Positions 45,975 through 55,765 of a stretch of 64,000 nt of DNA are shown here, piece after piece (the first letter of the stretch is position 1; each line of letters opens with the position of its first letter). A program made the translations under genes and the position numbers. Origin of the DNA: Euptelea pleiosperma (lineage: Eukaryota > Streptophyta > Magnoliopsida > Ranunculales > Eupteleaceae). The stretch lies in the NCBI GenBank assembly GCA_035048495.1, contig CM068553.1, positions 15,067,190 through 15,131,189 of the forward strand. Direction: 5' to 3'. The notes beneath the pieces were generated by a model that had not been told where the DNA came from, did not search any database, and worked only from the letters and a program-made list of their open reading frames with translations.

Positions 45975-46268
45975 ACATATAGACCAACCCCAGATGGACA
46001 TACAAACCAAAAATTTGCCCGATTAGTGATTTCTAAGCATTAGATTGGAGTTGTTTTCTTGGGTTGATTTTTAACTGTGGAATTTGAGCATTATTGACCA
46101 TTATTTGGGGTACAAAGATCCAAAGGTTTGAAATCTCTAATCAGGTTGATTTTTGGTTTTTAGATCCAGCTAGGGATTAGCCAAACATCCATACAGTAAA
46201 TGTCCTCTAAGAATGTGCCATGTGGATCATATTGTGGTCGATTAGCAACTTTGCTGACCGTTCTACTC
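45975..46268. mobile_element. FB1 foldback copy
   Basis: Arms TTTGCCCGATTAGTGATTTC and ATCTCTAATCAGGTTGATTTT; right end GTGCCATGTGGATCATATTG then CCGTTCTACTCC. The left outer end is missing. Confidence 0.65.
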
Positions 46269-47640
46269 CACATGGCTCATATTGCCTCTTTGTATAGAGC
46301 ATAAATAGTGCCATGCCAGAACACTTAGCATAATCAGTTCATTTGAACCTTCAATGAGTTCGGTTCCGTATCTTTTGAATTGTGGGACCTTGGAGGAGTG
46401 TTCCAATACTTGGCTATGAAACCCACTTCTTGCCACGATATCTTTTGAATAAAAGATACTAGAAATGAGTGCACCCAACATTTAGCACCTCAATTTGAGC
46501 ATTATTTTGGGCTACATAGGTCCAACGTCTAGAAATCCAACGCTTAGAAGCCACCACTCAGGCTAATTTTTGGCGGTTTCTAACCGTTGAATTTTAGCGA
46601 TTTAATTGTGTTTCTGAATTTAATTGTGTTTTTTGGTTGATCAGATATTGGTTTTGTGGTCATGGGTTTGTGGGTTTTATGTAGAATGGGTTTTGGATCA
46701 GTCATTGATTCTCAATGGTGACTTTTCATTTAATTGTTTTGGCCTTTTAGATGTCTTATTGTAGTAACAGTGTTAAGGCATTTCAACAAGGTTAAATGGA
46801 CGGTCGAGAAAGAATATAGTTGTAGGGGTTACAAGCAGATGAATCTAAGCTCAATTGCACTGGAATCCTCTCCAACAAAGGAAGATCATCAACAAAGTCA
46901 ATGTCACATGCACGGGAATTCTTTGGCATAGCCGCTTTCCGCACCAATTCTCGCACTTGTTTCTTGCATTAAGATGTATAGCATCATTGTTGGGTGACTT
47001 CAATAAAATTTCTAGATGGGTTTTTGTATTAATTCAACTAGAAATTTGACTTTTTATTAGCATTTTTTGGGATACGATATTAGCTGTTGAAGTTGAGTAC
47101 ATTGACTCACCTATAATTCAAGTTATCATTTATTGAGATATTTGATTGATTGGCTTTATTCAATAAAACCTGAGATGCTTAAGGAACGAAAGAAATGGGC
47201 AATAGGCATGTTAATTAGTTCCTCATCCCGATTATTTTCTGTTATAATTATCGAAAAAACATCAATTTAATTGGTAGCAGTGGTGGACAACCCCCCCCCC
47301 CCCAAATAGGAAGTCAGTGTTTTACTTATATTAAAAGTATCAAACTCACTGAGCTCAAAAGAATTAGAGATGGTATTAACTTTTTTGATGCTCAAAGCAT
47401 GCGACTTATTCAGGTGATTGCGTCATCTCAATTTAGCAGTGGAGTTTGTCAATGCGTTTAATTTATATGAAACATTTTGTTTGACGTACTGTCTTAAGGA
47501 GTGGGAGTTGGTAGAAAATTTGCTAGGAGTATTGGAATTCCAAACAAGGTAATTATTCCCTGATTTGTATGCTACATTGATTTCGTTTATGGATTTTGCA
47601 TATAGGTGCAGCTCATCTCTGCCCCCTTAAGACCACTACA
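46269..47640. other. Unassigned stretch
   Basis: No gene recognised. 46490-46600 has a weak FB1-like piece (TTTGAGCATTATTTTGGGC, CCAACGCTTAGAAGCCACC). A run of about 15 C lies at 47289-47303. Confidence 0.3.
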
Positions 47641-47642
47641 AT

Positions 47643-48432
47643 CAGCCACTCACACCTGATTTTGGTAAATGTTTTGTCGGGGAGTGCCGAGGGCATGAGC
47701 CACCCACTAGTCTATATAACAAAACAAGGAAGTTGTCTCCCCACTTATACCCCCTCTTATATGTTTCAACAAAGAAGGGCCAAGATCTTATCTCCAAAAT
47801 AGACTGTGGATCTCAGCCACTCACACCTGATTTTGGCAAACACTTTGTTGGATAGCACCATGGGCACGGGCCCCCTTATAGGCTTCAACAAAGAAGGGCC
47901 GAGATCTTCTCATCCTAGACGGTGGTATCAGCCACTCACACCCGATATTGGCAAACACTTTGTCGGAGAGTGCCGTGGGCACGTGCCACCCACTAGTCTA
48001 TATAACAAAACAGGGAAGTTTCTCCCCTCTTATAGGCTTCATATATCCAAGGGTCGGCCCATATCAACCCTTACATAAAATAAAATTTAGACGGTTGGAT
48101 TAATTTAACAGGGAAATTATCTCCCCACTTATACCCCTCTTATCAGCTTCACAAAGGATGGCCGAAATCTCATCCCCCAAATGGACTATGGATCTCAACC
48201 ACTCACACCTGATTTTGGGAAATGCTTTGTAGGGGAGTGCCGAGGGCACGGACCATCCACTATACATCTATATAACAAAATAGAGAAGTCGCTTATCCCC
48301 CCTCTTATCGGCTTCACAAAGGATGGCCAAGATCTTATTACCCGCAAATGGATGGTGGATCTAAGCCACTCACACCCGATTTTGGCAAACGCTTTGTTGG
48401 AGAGTGCCGTGGGCATGGGCCACCTACTAGTT
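47643..48432. repeat. Complex tandem repeat, five units
   Basis: Units start with AGCCACTCACACCTGATTTT or variant at 47643, 47814, 47929, 48196 and 48362. Each has TTGTCGGGGAGTGCCGAGGGC and most include CCACTAGTCTATATAACAAA and GGCTTCACAAAGGATGGCCG. Spacings are 171, 115, 267 and 166 bp because units carry deletions or an internal insertion. Repetition makes several open frames that look like a repeat protein, but unit frames differ, so I do not call a gene. Confidence 0.8.
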
Positions 48433-48610
48433 ATAAAAACAACTAACCTTTATTTATATCTAAGAACAACTAACATATATTTACTATTTTAAAAAATTAA
48501 CATGTAACAATGGTTATTATTATAACATACTAACAGCCCTAACATTATTTTTTTATTTACAAACACTAACGACTAACATTCATTTATTTGTTACTAACAA
48601 CTACCATATA
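48433..48610. other. AT-rich spacer with ACTAAC repeats
   Basis: Repeated AACAACTAAC/CACTAACGACTAACA text; no coding content. Confidence 0.5.
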
Positions 48611-48814
48611 TTTATGGGTAATTTAGTAGAACCCCCCTATTTATCAAATGTATTTAGTGATACCTCCCCCCCCTAATCTTTCCGCATAAGGGAATACCCC
48701 CTTTGACCAGATCCTGTCATCTTTGACTGGCACTACCAGCCACGAATCCGTCACAATTAATATGAAGAGACCATTTTGCCCTTCTCTATCTTTCTCTATC
48801 CGTTTGGTGAGTAA

Positions 48815-49150
48815 CCTTTGCTCACACCCCGATCACAGCCCACAATACGAGCAACGTGGTGCACTCTTAGAGGGCGCTGACTGTATGGATGTTTAGCCAG
48901 TCCCTCGGTGGACCTGCAAACCAAAAATCAGCCTAATTGGTAATTTAAGACCTTTGGATTTTTGCACCCAAATACGGCTCAAATTCCTACGGTTAAAATC
49001 AACCCATGAAAATAACTTCAATCCAACGCTTAGAAATCGTTGATCATGTTTATTTTTGGTCTGTGGGTCCACCTAGTGATTGGCCAAACATCTATACGTT
49101 AAACGTCCACTAAGAGTGTGCCACGTGGCTCGTACTTTTGGGTTTATTTA
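48815..49150. mobile_element. FB1 foldback nested in the 1.26-kb element
   Basis: Both arms present: ATACGAGCAACGTGGTGCAC ... GGTGGACCTGCAAACCAAAA and GGTCTGTGGGTCCACCTAG ... GTGCCACGTGGCTCGTACTT. Confidence 0.75.
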
Positions 49151-49372
49151 ACCCATTGTTCATTTAGGATCTTCTCTGCAGATTCTGATTGGGAGTGCTT
49201 ACAGAACCGATGGATATTCTTCTGGTGTGATTTTAAGTTTATAACCACATCAACTCAATCCGAAACCTCCTTAATTTTGTTCTCAGTTTCTCCAAAATCA
49301 AATCAGTCCAAAGACGATTCGATTTGAATTTCACAAACCCAACAAACAAATCTCAATCTGTTTGAATCACGA

Positions 49373-49590
49373 GCATTTTCAATGGTCATTGGAATGAAAC
49401 TCAGAATTATCAGGGGTTGAACTCCCTTCAAAATGAAGAGTTTCGGAATTATGATATCTCTCTCTCTCTCTCTCTCGCATTTTCAATGGTCATTGGAATG
49501 AAACTCAGAATTATCAGGGGTTGAACTCCCTTCAAAATGAAGAGTTTCGGAATTATGATCTCTCTCTCTCTCTCTCTCTCTCTTATTATT
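49373..49590. repeat. 104-bp tandem duplication ending in (TC)n
   Basis: GCATTTTCAATGGTCATTGG starts at 49373 and again at 49477. The units are identical up to the (TC)n microsatellite that ends each, which differs in length. Confidence 0.9.
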
Positions 49591-49883
49591 CGTTCTTATT
49601 GGGTTGGATTTGAACAGGGGCAAAGATCCCTTTGAAGAGGATGAAGAGCATGGTGAATGAGGACATTGGCCCAAGTGCCGAAGTCTCCAACGCACAAGGA
49701 GGAGAGTAAGAAAGAGAAGGGCAGAACAGTTTCTTACCATAAATTGTGATATACACGTGACTTGATGTGCCAGACTAAACTAACGGGATCTGGTCAAAGG
49801 GGGTATTCCCTTAGATAGAAAGATCAGGGGGTATTACAAGTTATTTTTGATAAACAGGGGTGTTTTGCTAAATTACCCTTTAT

Positions 49884-50271
49884 TTTTTTATCTTTTACTA
49901 CAACCTTACCATAACGTGTCATACTTAAGACGTTGGGCTCCCACTTGGGTGAGGAGTGAGGACCACACAGAAGGTGTTCCACATGGCACAATCTTAGACC
50001 TTACTAACCGTATATCTGCATGGCCAATACCTAAATGGACATATATACTACTTGCTGGGGTCCACCCAAGAATGAACCACGTGGTAACACAATAGCCGTT
50101 AGGTGCATGGCCCGATTCTAACTGGACTTACAATGCAAAACTTACTGATGTATGGTGACCCACAGGGGCTCTGCCCCTCTATTCTAGGCCAACACGTGGT
50201 GGGCCCTACAACAATCTAATGGCCCACCGAAACTACCTATGCAAGCACACACCACCAACAGAACTCATCTC
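49884..50271. other. Unassigned; weak foldback text
   Basis: 49980-50060 has GTTCCACATGGCACAATCTTAG and GGCCAATACCTAAATGGAC, an eroded FB1 left arm. Otherwise nothing recognised. Confidence 0.35.
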
Positions 50272-50280
50272 CTTCACGAG

Positions 50281-50686
50281 GAGTAAACCTTGTGTCACAA
50301 GATGTTGTGATGGAACACGGTCACAGCACTCAATCTGAGCCACGTGGCACACTATCAGAGGTCTTTGACCGTATGGATGTTTGACCAGTCCCTCGGTGGA
50401 CCTACAAACAAAAAATCAGCCTGATTAGTGATTCACAACATTTGGATTTATGCACCCAAATAACGCTCAAAAATGCTCAAATTCCTACCGTTAAAATCAA
50501 CCCATGAAAATAACTTCAATAGAATTAGTTAGAAATCACTAATCAAGCTGATTTTTTGTGTACCAGTCCACCGAGGGACTGCCCAAACATCCATACAGTC
50601 ATTGTTCTCTAATAGTATACCACGTGGCTCGTATTGAGTGCTGTGACCGTGTTCCGTCACAACATCTTGTGACACAAGTTTTACTC
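50281..50686. mobile_element. FB1 foldback, best-preserved copy (406 bp, 9-bp duplication)
   Basis: Flanked by perfect 9-bp duplications CTTCACGAG (50272-50280 and 50687-50695). Terminal repeats start GAGTAAACCTTGTGTCACAA on the left and, complemented, GAGTAAAACTTGTGTCACAA on the right, and stay alignable for about 180 bp on each side, so nearly the whole element folds on itself. Both arms hold CCACGTGG. No coding capacity. The 9-bp duplication and long terminal repeats point to a Mutator-like non-autonomous element (inference). Confidence 0.9.
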
Positions 50687-50855
50687 CTTCACGAGAACAT
50701 TGACGCGAACCATAACAGAGGTTCCGCCACACCACTTAATGCAACACGTACGGTGGGCCCCACACTAACTAATGGGCCCACAAAGTCTACACACTACCCC
50801 ACTACCTAGTGGCCCCACTTAAACACGCACTCCCACACTAACATCGAATGCACCC

Positions 50856-53141
50856 GAAAAAAATTTAGATGCAGAGGGTTTTGGATGGAGAGGATGAGAG
50901 GTAAATCTGGACCACTCATCTTCACTTTTTCTAGATGCCAACCAAACTACAGTTAGCCTCTTAAATCTTTTTAAAAAATTTTTGTTTTCTTTTTAATAAA
51001 CAAAACCGAAAATTTCTAAAAAGAAAACAAACTTTAATCTATTTACAAAAAAGAATACAACCTTTCGCAAATCCCAAAAAAGAAAACGAAACGTCCTTTC
51101 AAAGGGTGTTTCATTACGTGGCACATGTTTATCAAAATAACGCCCTTTATAAGGTCGTTTGTCAGTAAAAAACGTCATTTTAAAGGGCGTTTTTCAGTAA
51201 TAGACGCCTTTTTAAAAAACGTCTGTCAGACCTCTGACAACTGACAGACGTTATTTTAAAGGGCGTGTGTCAGTAGCAAACGCCCTTTTAAAGGGCGTTT
51301 TTCACTGACAAACGCCCTTTTAAAGGGCGTTCGGCCATTGGGATCCATTCCAAATTCTCACAGTTGAGATCAACCCATGAAAATAAGTCTAATCCAACGC
51401 CTATAAATCACTAATCAGGCTGAGTTTTCATTTGTAGTTCCACTTAGGGATTGGCCAAACATCCATACGGTCAGAGTCCTCTAAGAATGTGCCACGTGGC
51501 TAATATTGTGTCCTGTAACACCGGAGCCAGTGCCCAAAAAAATAGGGAACCCCAATTTTTACGCCCATTTTGGCATACCCAGAAGATGAATCAATGGCTG
51601 ATTTTTGGTGAGGATGATCTCTACGGTGAGGAGATCATCCTCACAAAAATTCAGATCATTCCTATATTCGTAGACTGGTTTAGAAGTTGAGGAATTATGG
51701 GCCGTCGATTTTTACTGTGTAGGCCAAAATGGGGGTCCCCCAAGCCCCACCAAAAATAAAAAAAACTAAAAAAAAAAAAAATAAATAAATACATACCTGA
51801 GTTTTAAAGCGTAGGAGGCCGCTTCGATCAGAGGAAGGAGGCCGCGAGGAGACCGCCGGAGAGAGAGAGGGGAGAGTTCACCGGAGGAGAACACAGCGAG
51901 AGAGGAGAGGCGGGAGAATAGATGAAAGCGACTTAGGCGGAATTTAAGTCATCGCCTGGCAGACGCCCTTTGAAAGGGCGTTTTTTTCATGAAAACGTTT
52001 TTTTAAAAACCATTTCTCAGGAATAAACGCCCTTTAAAAGGGCGTTTGTCAGACGTGTCAGCCATCAGTCATTCGTTAGTCAGTCGGCGACTGATTCCAG
52101 ACAAAACGAAAGCGCGTTTCGTTTTCTTTTTTGGGATTTACGAAAAGTTGTATTCTTTTTTGTAAATAGATTAAAGTTTGTTTTCTTTTCTGCAATTTTT
52201 CGTAAACAAAACATTTAAAACAAGAACTTCCTTTTTAAGTTTAAAGCCCACGCCTCTTCTTCCCTAAAGCCTTCTTCACCTTCCAACGAGCAGTTCCCCG
52301 TTGCCTGCCGGAGGTATCCCCAAAGGCTAAGGTCCTCTCTCTCTCATAGATTTCGGACCGTTAGATGGTCATCGGGATTTGTGACTGTGAGATGTGAATC
52401 CGGATGATCACCAACATGAGGAGCGCGTGAACCTGTGAGGTTTAAAATTTTATATGAAAAACAAGATTAAAGAAACCCAATCGCCTGAGACTTGCAGATG
52501 ATGAGCTGTTGAGGTTCCTCTTCTCTTGAGTCTCTCTATGCTTCTCATTCTATTTGATCGAGTTTTTTTTTTCTTTCATAGAACTACCATTGCCTCCCAT
52601 TTTGTTTTAGATTTTCTTAAGAGAATGGTTGGTGTAATTTTGTGGATGAAGTATGAAACTAGTCCAGTAGATGACCACTAGAATATTAACCACAACTGAG
52701 AACAAAGAGTATTATGTATTCGTCTTGTTTGAAAGTAATTGGGCTTCTTCGGTAGCAATAAAATGGAATTTGGAAAGTGGGGTTTGGTCATTGTTGTATT
52801 CCGATCGAGGTTCACAATCTGGAACAAGTGACAACCTAGCTAAAATATTTATGCAGGTCGTCCCTACACAGGTGCATCAGATCTGTTGCGATGTGCTTCA
52901 GATCTCCGGCGGCGACGACGACGAACCCTTCCTTGGAAGGGGTAGAATGTGAAGAAGAAGAGACTCGTGGACTTTAAAACTAAAAAGAAGTTTTTATTTT
53001 TAAAAAGGAAACAAGAATATAAAAAAAGATTTTAAAAGTTAACTGTAGTTAAGTTTGCATCTTGAAAAAATGAAGATGAGTGGTCCAGATTTACCACTCA
53101 TCCTCTGCATCCAAAACCCTCTGCATTTAAATTTTTTTCCC
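50856..53141. mobile_element. 2.3-kb Mutator-like element with captured and nested sequence
   Basis: Flanked by AATGCACCC at 50847-50855 and 53142-53150. Terminal inverted repeats of about 105 bp: GAAAAAAATTTAGATGCAGA on the left and, complemented, GAAAAAAATTTAAATGCAGA on the right, each then GGGTTTTGGATG and ACCACTCATCTTCA. Within it is a second inverted pair (50995-51091 against 52115-52205, shared AAACTTTAATCTATTTACAA), enclosing AAAGGGCGTTT palindromes, FB1 and FB4 pieces and a GC-rich purine tract (51800-51950). The right interior (52250-52950) is less repetitive and could be captured host sequence (CCTTCTTCACCTTCCAACGAG, GATCTCCGGCGGCGACGACG); no protein family recognised. A 93-codon open frame lies at 52671-52952. 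Confidence 0.75.
51095..51335. repeat. Array of AAAGGGCGTTT / AAACGCCCTTT palindromes
   Basis: At least eight copies of the 11-bp motif or its complement; two are fused into near-perfect palindromes (AAACGCCCTTTTAAAGGGCG) at 51278-51300 and 51309-51331. Further copies lie at 51962-51982 and 52024-52047 on the other side of the inner element. Confidence 0.85.
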
Positions 53142-53150
53142 AATGCACCC

Positions 53151-53440
53151 TAACATAACCCATTTTAGTTTCCCTTTTTTTTTTATTGCTCATATGAACA
53201 AGAGGACGTCTCTTTGACAAAACTTGAAACAGGGGTCCACATGACAGATTCATGGTGGGTCCTACAACCATTTATTTGCCTCACCAACCAAACACTAACA
53301 CACACACACGCACACACAACACCTTACTGCTCATTTGATCTAAAAAAACGACGCTCTGTTTTGGGTTTCCCGTGAACCCGAAGCAGAGACTCCAACCACG
53401 ACCCATGTACGCGTACATGGAGGCTGGAACTCATTGCGAT
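53151..53440. other. Unassigned stretch
   Basis: No gene. Short (CA)n near 53295-53315 and a CCATGTACGCGTACATGG palindrome at 53403-53420. Confidence 0.35.
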
Positions 53441-53449
53441 TGGTTTTAG

Positions 53450-53805
53450 GGAGTAAAACTTCTGTCAGAACAAATTTTAAATCAGACAATCACAAGCCAA
53501 TGAGTTCTGGGACGTGCACAAGTGCTTTTGCAACGTCCCATGTGCTTTTGCTTTAAGATGTACGTTGCCGAGAACTAATTGGCTGTGATTGTGTGATTTG
53601 CAACCCGAAGTGGTTTAAAATTTCGGTTTCGGTAGTCATTTCGGTGTGGCCCGAAACCGAAATTTCGCCCGATATTTCGGGATTTCAGCAAATTTCGGCT
53701 TAAAAACCCATATTTCGGGGATTTTCGGTACCCCCGAAACCAAAATTTCCGACCGAAATTTCGGCCGAAACGCCAAAATTTAAAACATCTGCCAGAAGTT
53801 TTACT
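53450..53805. mobile_element. GAGTAAAACTTCTG foldback with nested MITE
   Basis: Ends GAGTAAAACTTCTGTCAGAA and, complemented, AGTAAAACTTCTGGCAGATG; flanks TGGTTTTAG (53441-53449) and TGGTTTTTG (53806-53814) match at 8 of 9. Between about 53608 and 53795 a second palindromic element with TGGTTTAAAATTTCGG-type ends and repeated CCGAAATTTCGG is inserted. Confidence 0.75.
53608..53795. mobile_element. Nested MITE rich in CGAAATTTCGG
   Basis: Left TGGTTTAAAATTTCGGTTTC, right complemented TGTTTTAAATTTTGGCGTTT; interior repeats of CCGAAATTTCGG. The ends are similar in style to the element at 11577-11919. Confidence 0.6.
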
Positions 53806-53819
53806 TGGTTTTTGGAGAG

Positions 53820-54794
53820 GGTGCTCGCTGGATAATGGTTTTCTAACGGTGAGGAGTTAGTTAGAGGAGAGAGAGAGAGAAGGTGAGGTGGCATGATACG
53901 TTGGGGTAAGAGAATGTTTACCGACTTAAAAAGGTTGATGGGCAAAGGTTTGGGCTTTGATAAAGTGGGCCAATAGAAGGGTCCAGGCTGAAATGGTTAT
54001 AGCCACGGTGGTTGGGCCAATAAAATGTTGGCCAAGCTGAGAAGGATAAAGTTTGAGGGAGTGTTTGGTTGGGAGAGGTCACGAGCCAAGACCAGAGTGG
54101 TTTAGGCCCAGAGAACTGGGTCTAGCCCAAGAAGAGATAGGTTGATCAAGAAGGTGGACCAAGCCAATAAATCTGTTGAGGATTTGTGCCAAGCCCAAGC
54201 CAGATAAGAATATTGGGTTGGACCGAGATGGATTTGGTGATCTAGATGAAGGGACCACGCACAAAAGACTCAATACACCCTAGGGTGGTTTATGCTATCC
54301 AAGTGGGCTCCATTGACTCGATAATGATCAGATCACATCAAGTGGGCCCATTAACAGAGACTAACCGAATGATATTTTATAGCCCTCAGATCATGCAGTG
54401 CTTGCAGACTACACGATCTACGGCTGATGTCATGCATCCGGGTGATCCTATAGATCATTCAAGAGGTCAGATTCATCTTAGATGAATCTGTACTCTCAAC
54501 TAGACTTGCTAGGTCAATAATCATTGACTTCATCTACATTAGATCAAAGCCATTAGATTTTGTAGTCTCTATGACCACACTATCCAAGGCCGATCTCGCT
54601 GATCGGGGTGGATCTACTATACAAATCCAACATGGGCTTGATTGGATGGTGATGGAATCCACACACTAAAATAATAGTCCGATGAGTGATCCACAATGGG
54701 CTCAAGCCACAATAGGTGGTCCGTGGGTCTCTAAATGGGTTCAAAGGTCTCCCAAAAGGCTCAAAAAGCTCACTCGAAAATCTGGGATATTACA
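53820..54794. mobile_element. LTR-like sequence, gypsy type, ending GGGATATTACA
   Basis: Non-coding with the lexical style of Del/Tekay-type plant LTRs (AGTGGGCCCATTAACAGAG, GATGTCATGCATCCGG) and a CTGGGATATTACA end at about 54794. The start is uncertain. Placement in this family is inference. Confidence 0.4.
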
Positions 54795-55110
54795 CCACCC
54801 CACCCCGAGTGTGTGCCCAACGCAAGCTGCCGCACTCGAGCCCGGTGTTAAAATGCTCCTGCATCAATCACCCCCGGTGAGGAGACTCGAACACGAGACC
54901 TCCCTCTTTGATACCACTTTGATGTAGGACATTTAACCAATACTACCCAAAAGCTGTGAATGTTAGTAGCGTGATATTAAATTCCTTTATCTCATAGGAT
55001 CCATCCAGTGTTCTCGATCGACATGACCTCTCGTGGGCCCATATCACATAGGCCACCCCACCCCAATTGTGCCCTATTTACTCAGTCAGTCCCGCTCAAG
55101 CTTGGTGTGA
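54795..55110. repeat. Repeat with a tRNA-like B-box, matching 38951-39105
   Basis: On the minus strand 54860-54915 reads GGTATCAAAGAGGGAGGTCT then GTGTTCGAGTCTCC, resembling a Pol III B box of a tRNA-derived SINE or primer-site region. 54925-55060 matches 38960-39105. No complete tRNA fold was found. Confidence 0.4.
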
Positions 55111-55540
55111 AAATGCCCCTACATACCAAATTTGAAGTAGGACGGGAGTACCATTATGCAATTTGAGAAGAAATGAAGAGAAGTTAGGTTTGGGGAGTAC
55201 CAAACTGAACAAGCGGGCAAGGCTTTGTGATTAAGAGGGTGCGTAGATTCGTAGCGTGGAGCTAGAGGACGTGGACGCATCGGCAGTAGACCTTGGCTAA
55301 GGTTGGAAGCTGCATTTGCAACAGTGCTGCGTAGGTAACTTCTGTACCTCATAACTTTCCAATTAGTGATACTTTTCGTCTGGACGTGGTCCCATGGTTT
55401 TTCCTTGGCTAAGGTTTCCACGTAACTCTTTGTCTTGTAGATTGTTTGATTGTTGTTCTGCTAATTGTTTTGATTAAATCAACGACAAAAAGATAATATA
55501 CCACGGAAGTATATTTGATTTGAGTCGGTTGAGATAATCA
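55111..55540. other. Unassigned stretch
   Basis: A 100-codon minus-strand frame (55119-55421) has no recognisable domain. No repeat relation seen. Confidence 0.25.
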
Positions 55541-55542
55541 CT

Positions 55543-55765
55543 ACAACAAAATTAACTTTCAATGATATTATTTTAATAGCATTTATTAGAGAACACCATT
55601 GAAAGTAAAAAATTAATGGGCCCAACGACATTAAGTTCATAAACGTCATTAATATAAATATTTTATTTCAATAATGTAAGATATTACGTTCGAGAATGGG
55701 GTTTATATTGTGAGTGTCGTTACATTAATGATAATAAACCACGACATCACCGTACTCATCTTCAC
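55543..55765. mobile_element. CACTA-type left terminus
   Basis: CACTACAACAAAATTAACTTTC at 55543 is a CACTA-superfamily start; subterminal repeats of ACGACATTAA / AATGTCGTT style follow (CAACGACATTAAG, AACGTCATTAA, GTGTCGTTACATTAATG). No matching right end was located. Confidence 0.6.

Larger units (their letters stand above)
48616..49878. mobile_element. 1.26-kb long-inverted-repeat element
   Basis: Ends are imperfect inverted repeats of about 115 bp: GGGTAATTTAGTAGAACCCC on the left and, complemented, GGGTAATTTAGCAAAACACC on the right, both then AGGGAATACCCCC and ACCAGATCC. TTTAT flanks both sides (48611-48615, 49879-49883); a longer duplication cannot be confirmed. No transposase. It contains an FB1 copy and a duplicated 104-bp segment. 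Confidence 0.8.

Noticed and set aside
47596..48492. Consecutive frames resembling a repeat protein (SHSHLILANT and similar)
   Set aside because: They translate the tandem repeat in changing frames; units have deletions that are not multiples of three.
53855..53885. (GA)n tract as a regulatory GAGA element
   Set aside because: Short microsatellite within LTR-like sequence; no gene downstream.
54860..54915. Complete tRNA gene on the minus strand
   Set aside because: A B-box-like stretch is present, but no acceptor stem or anticodon arm can be paired.
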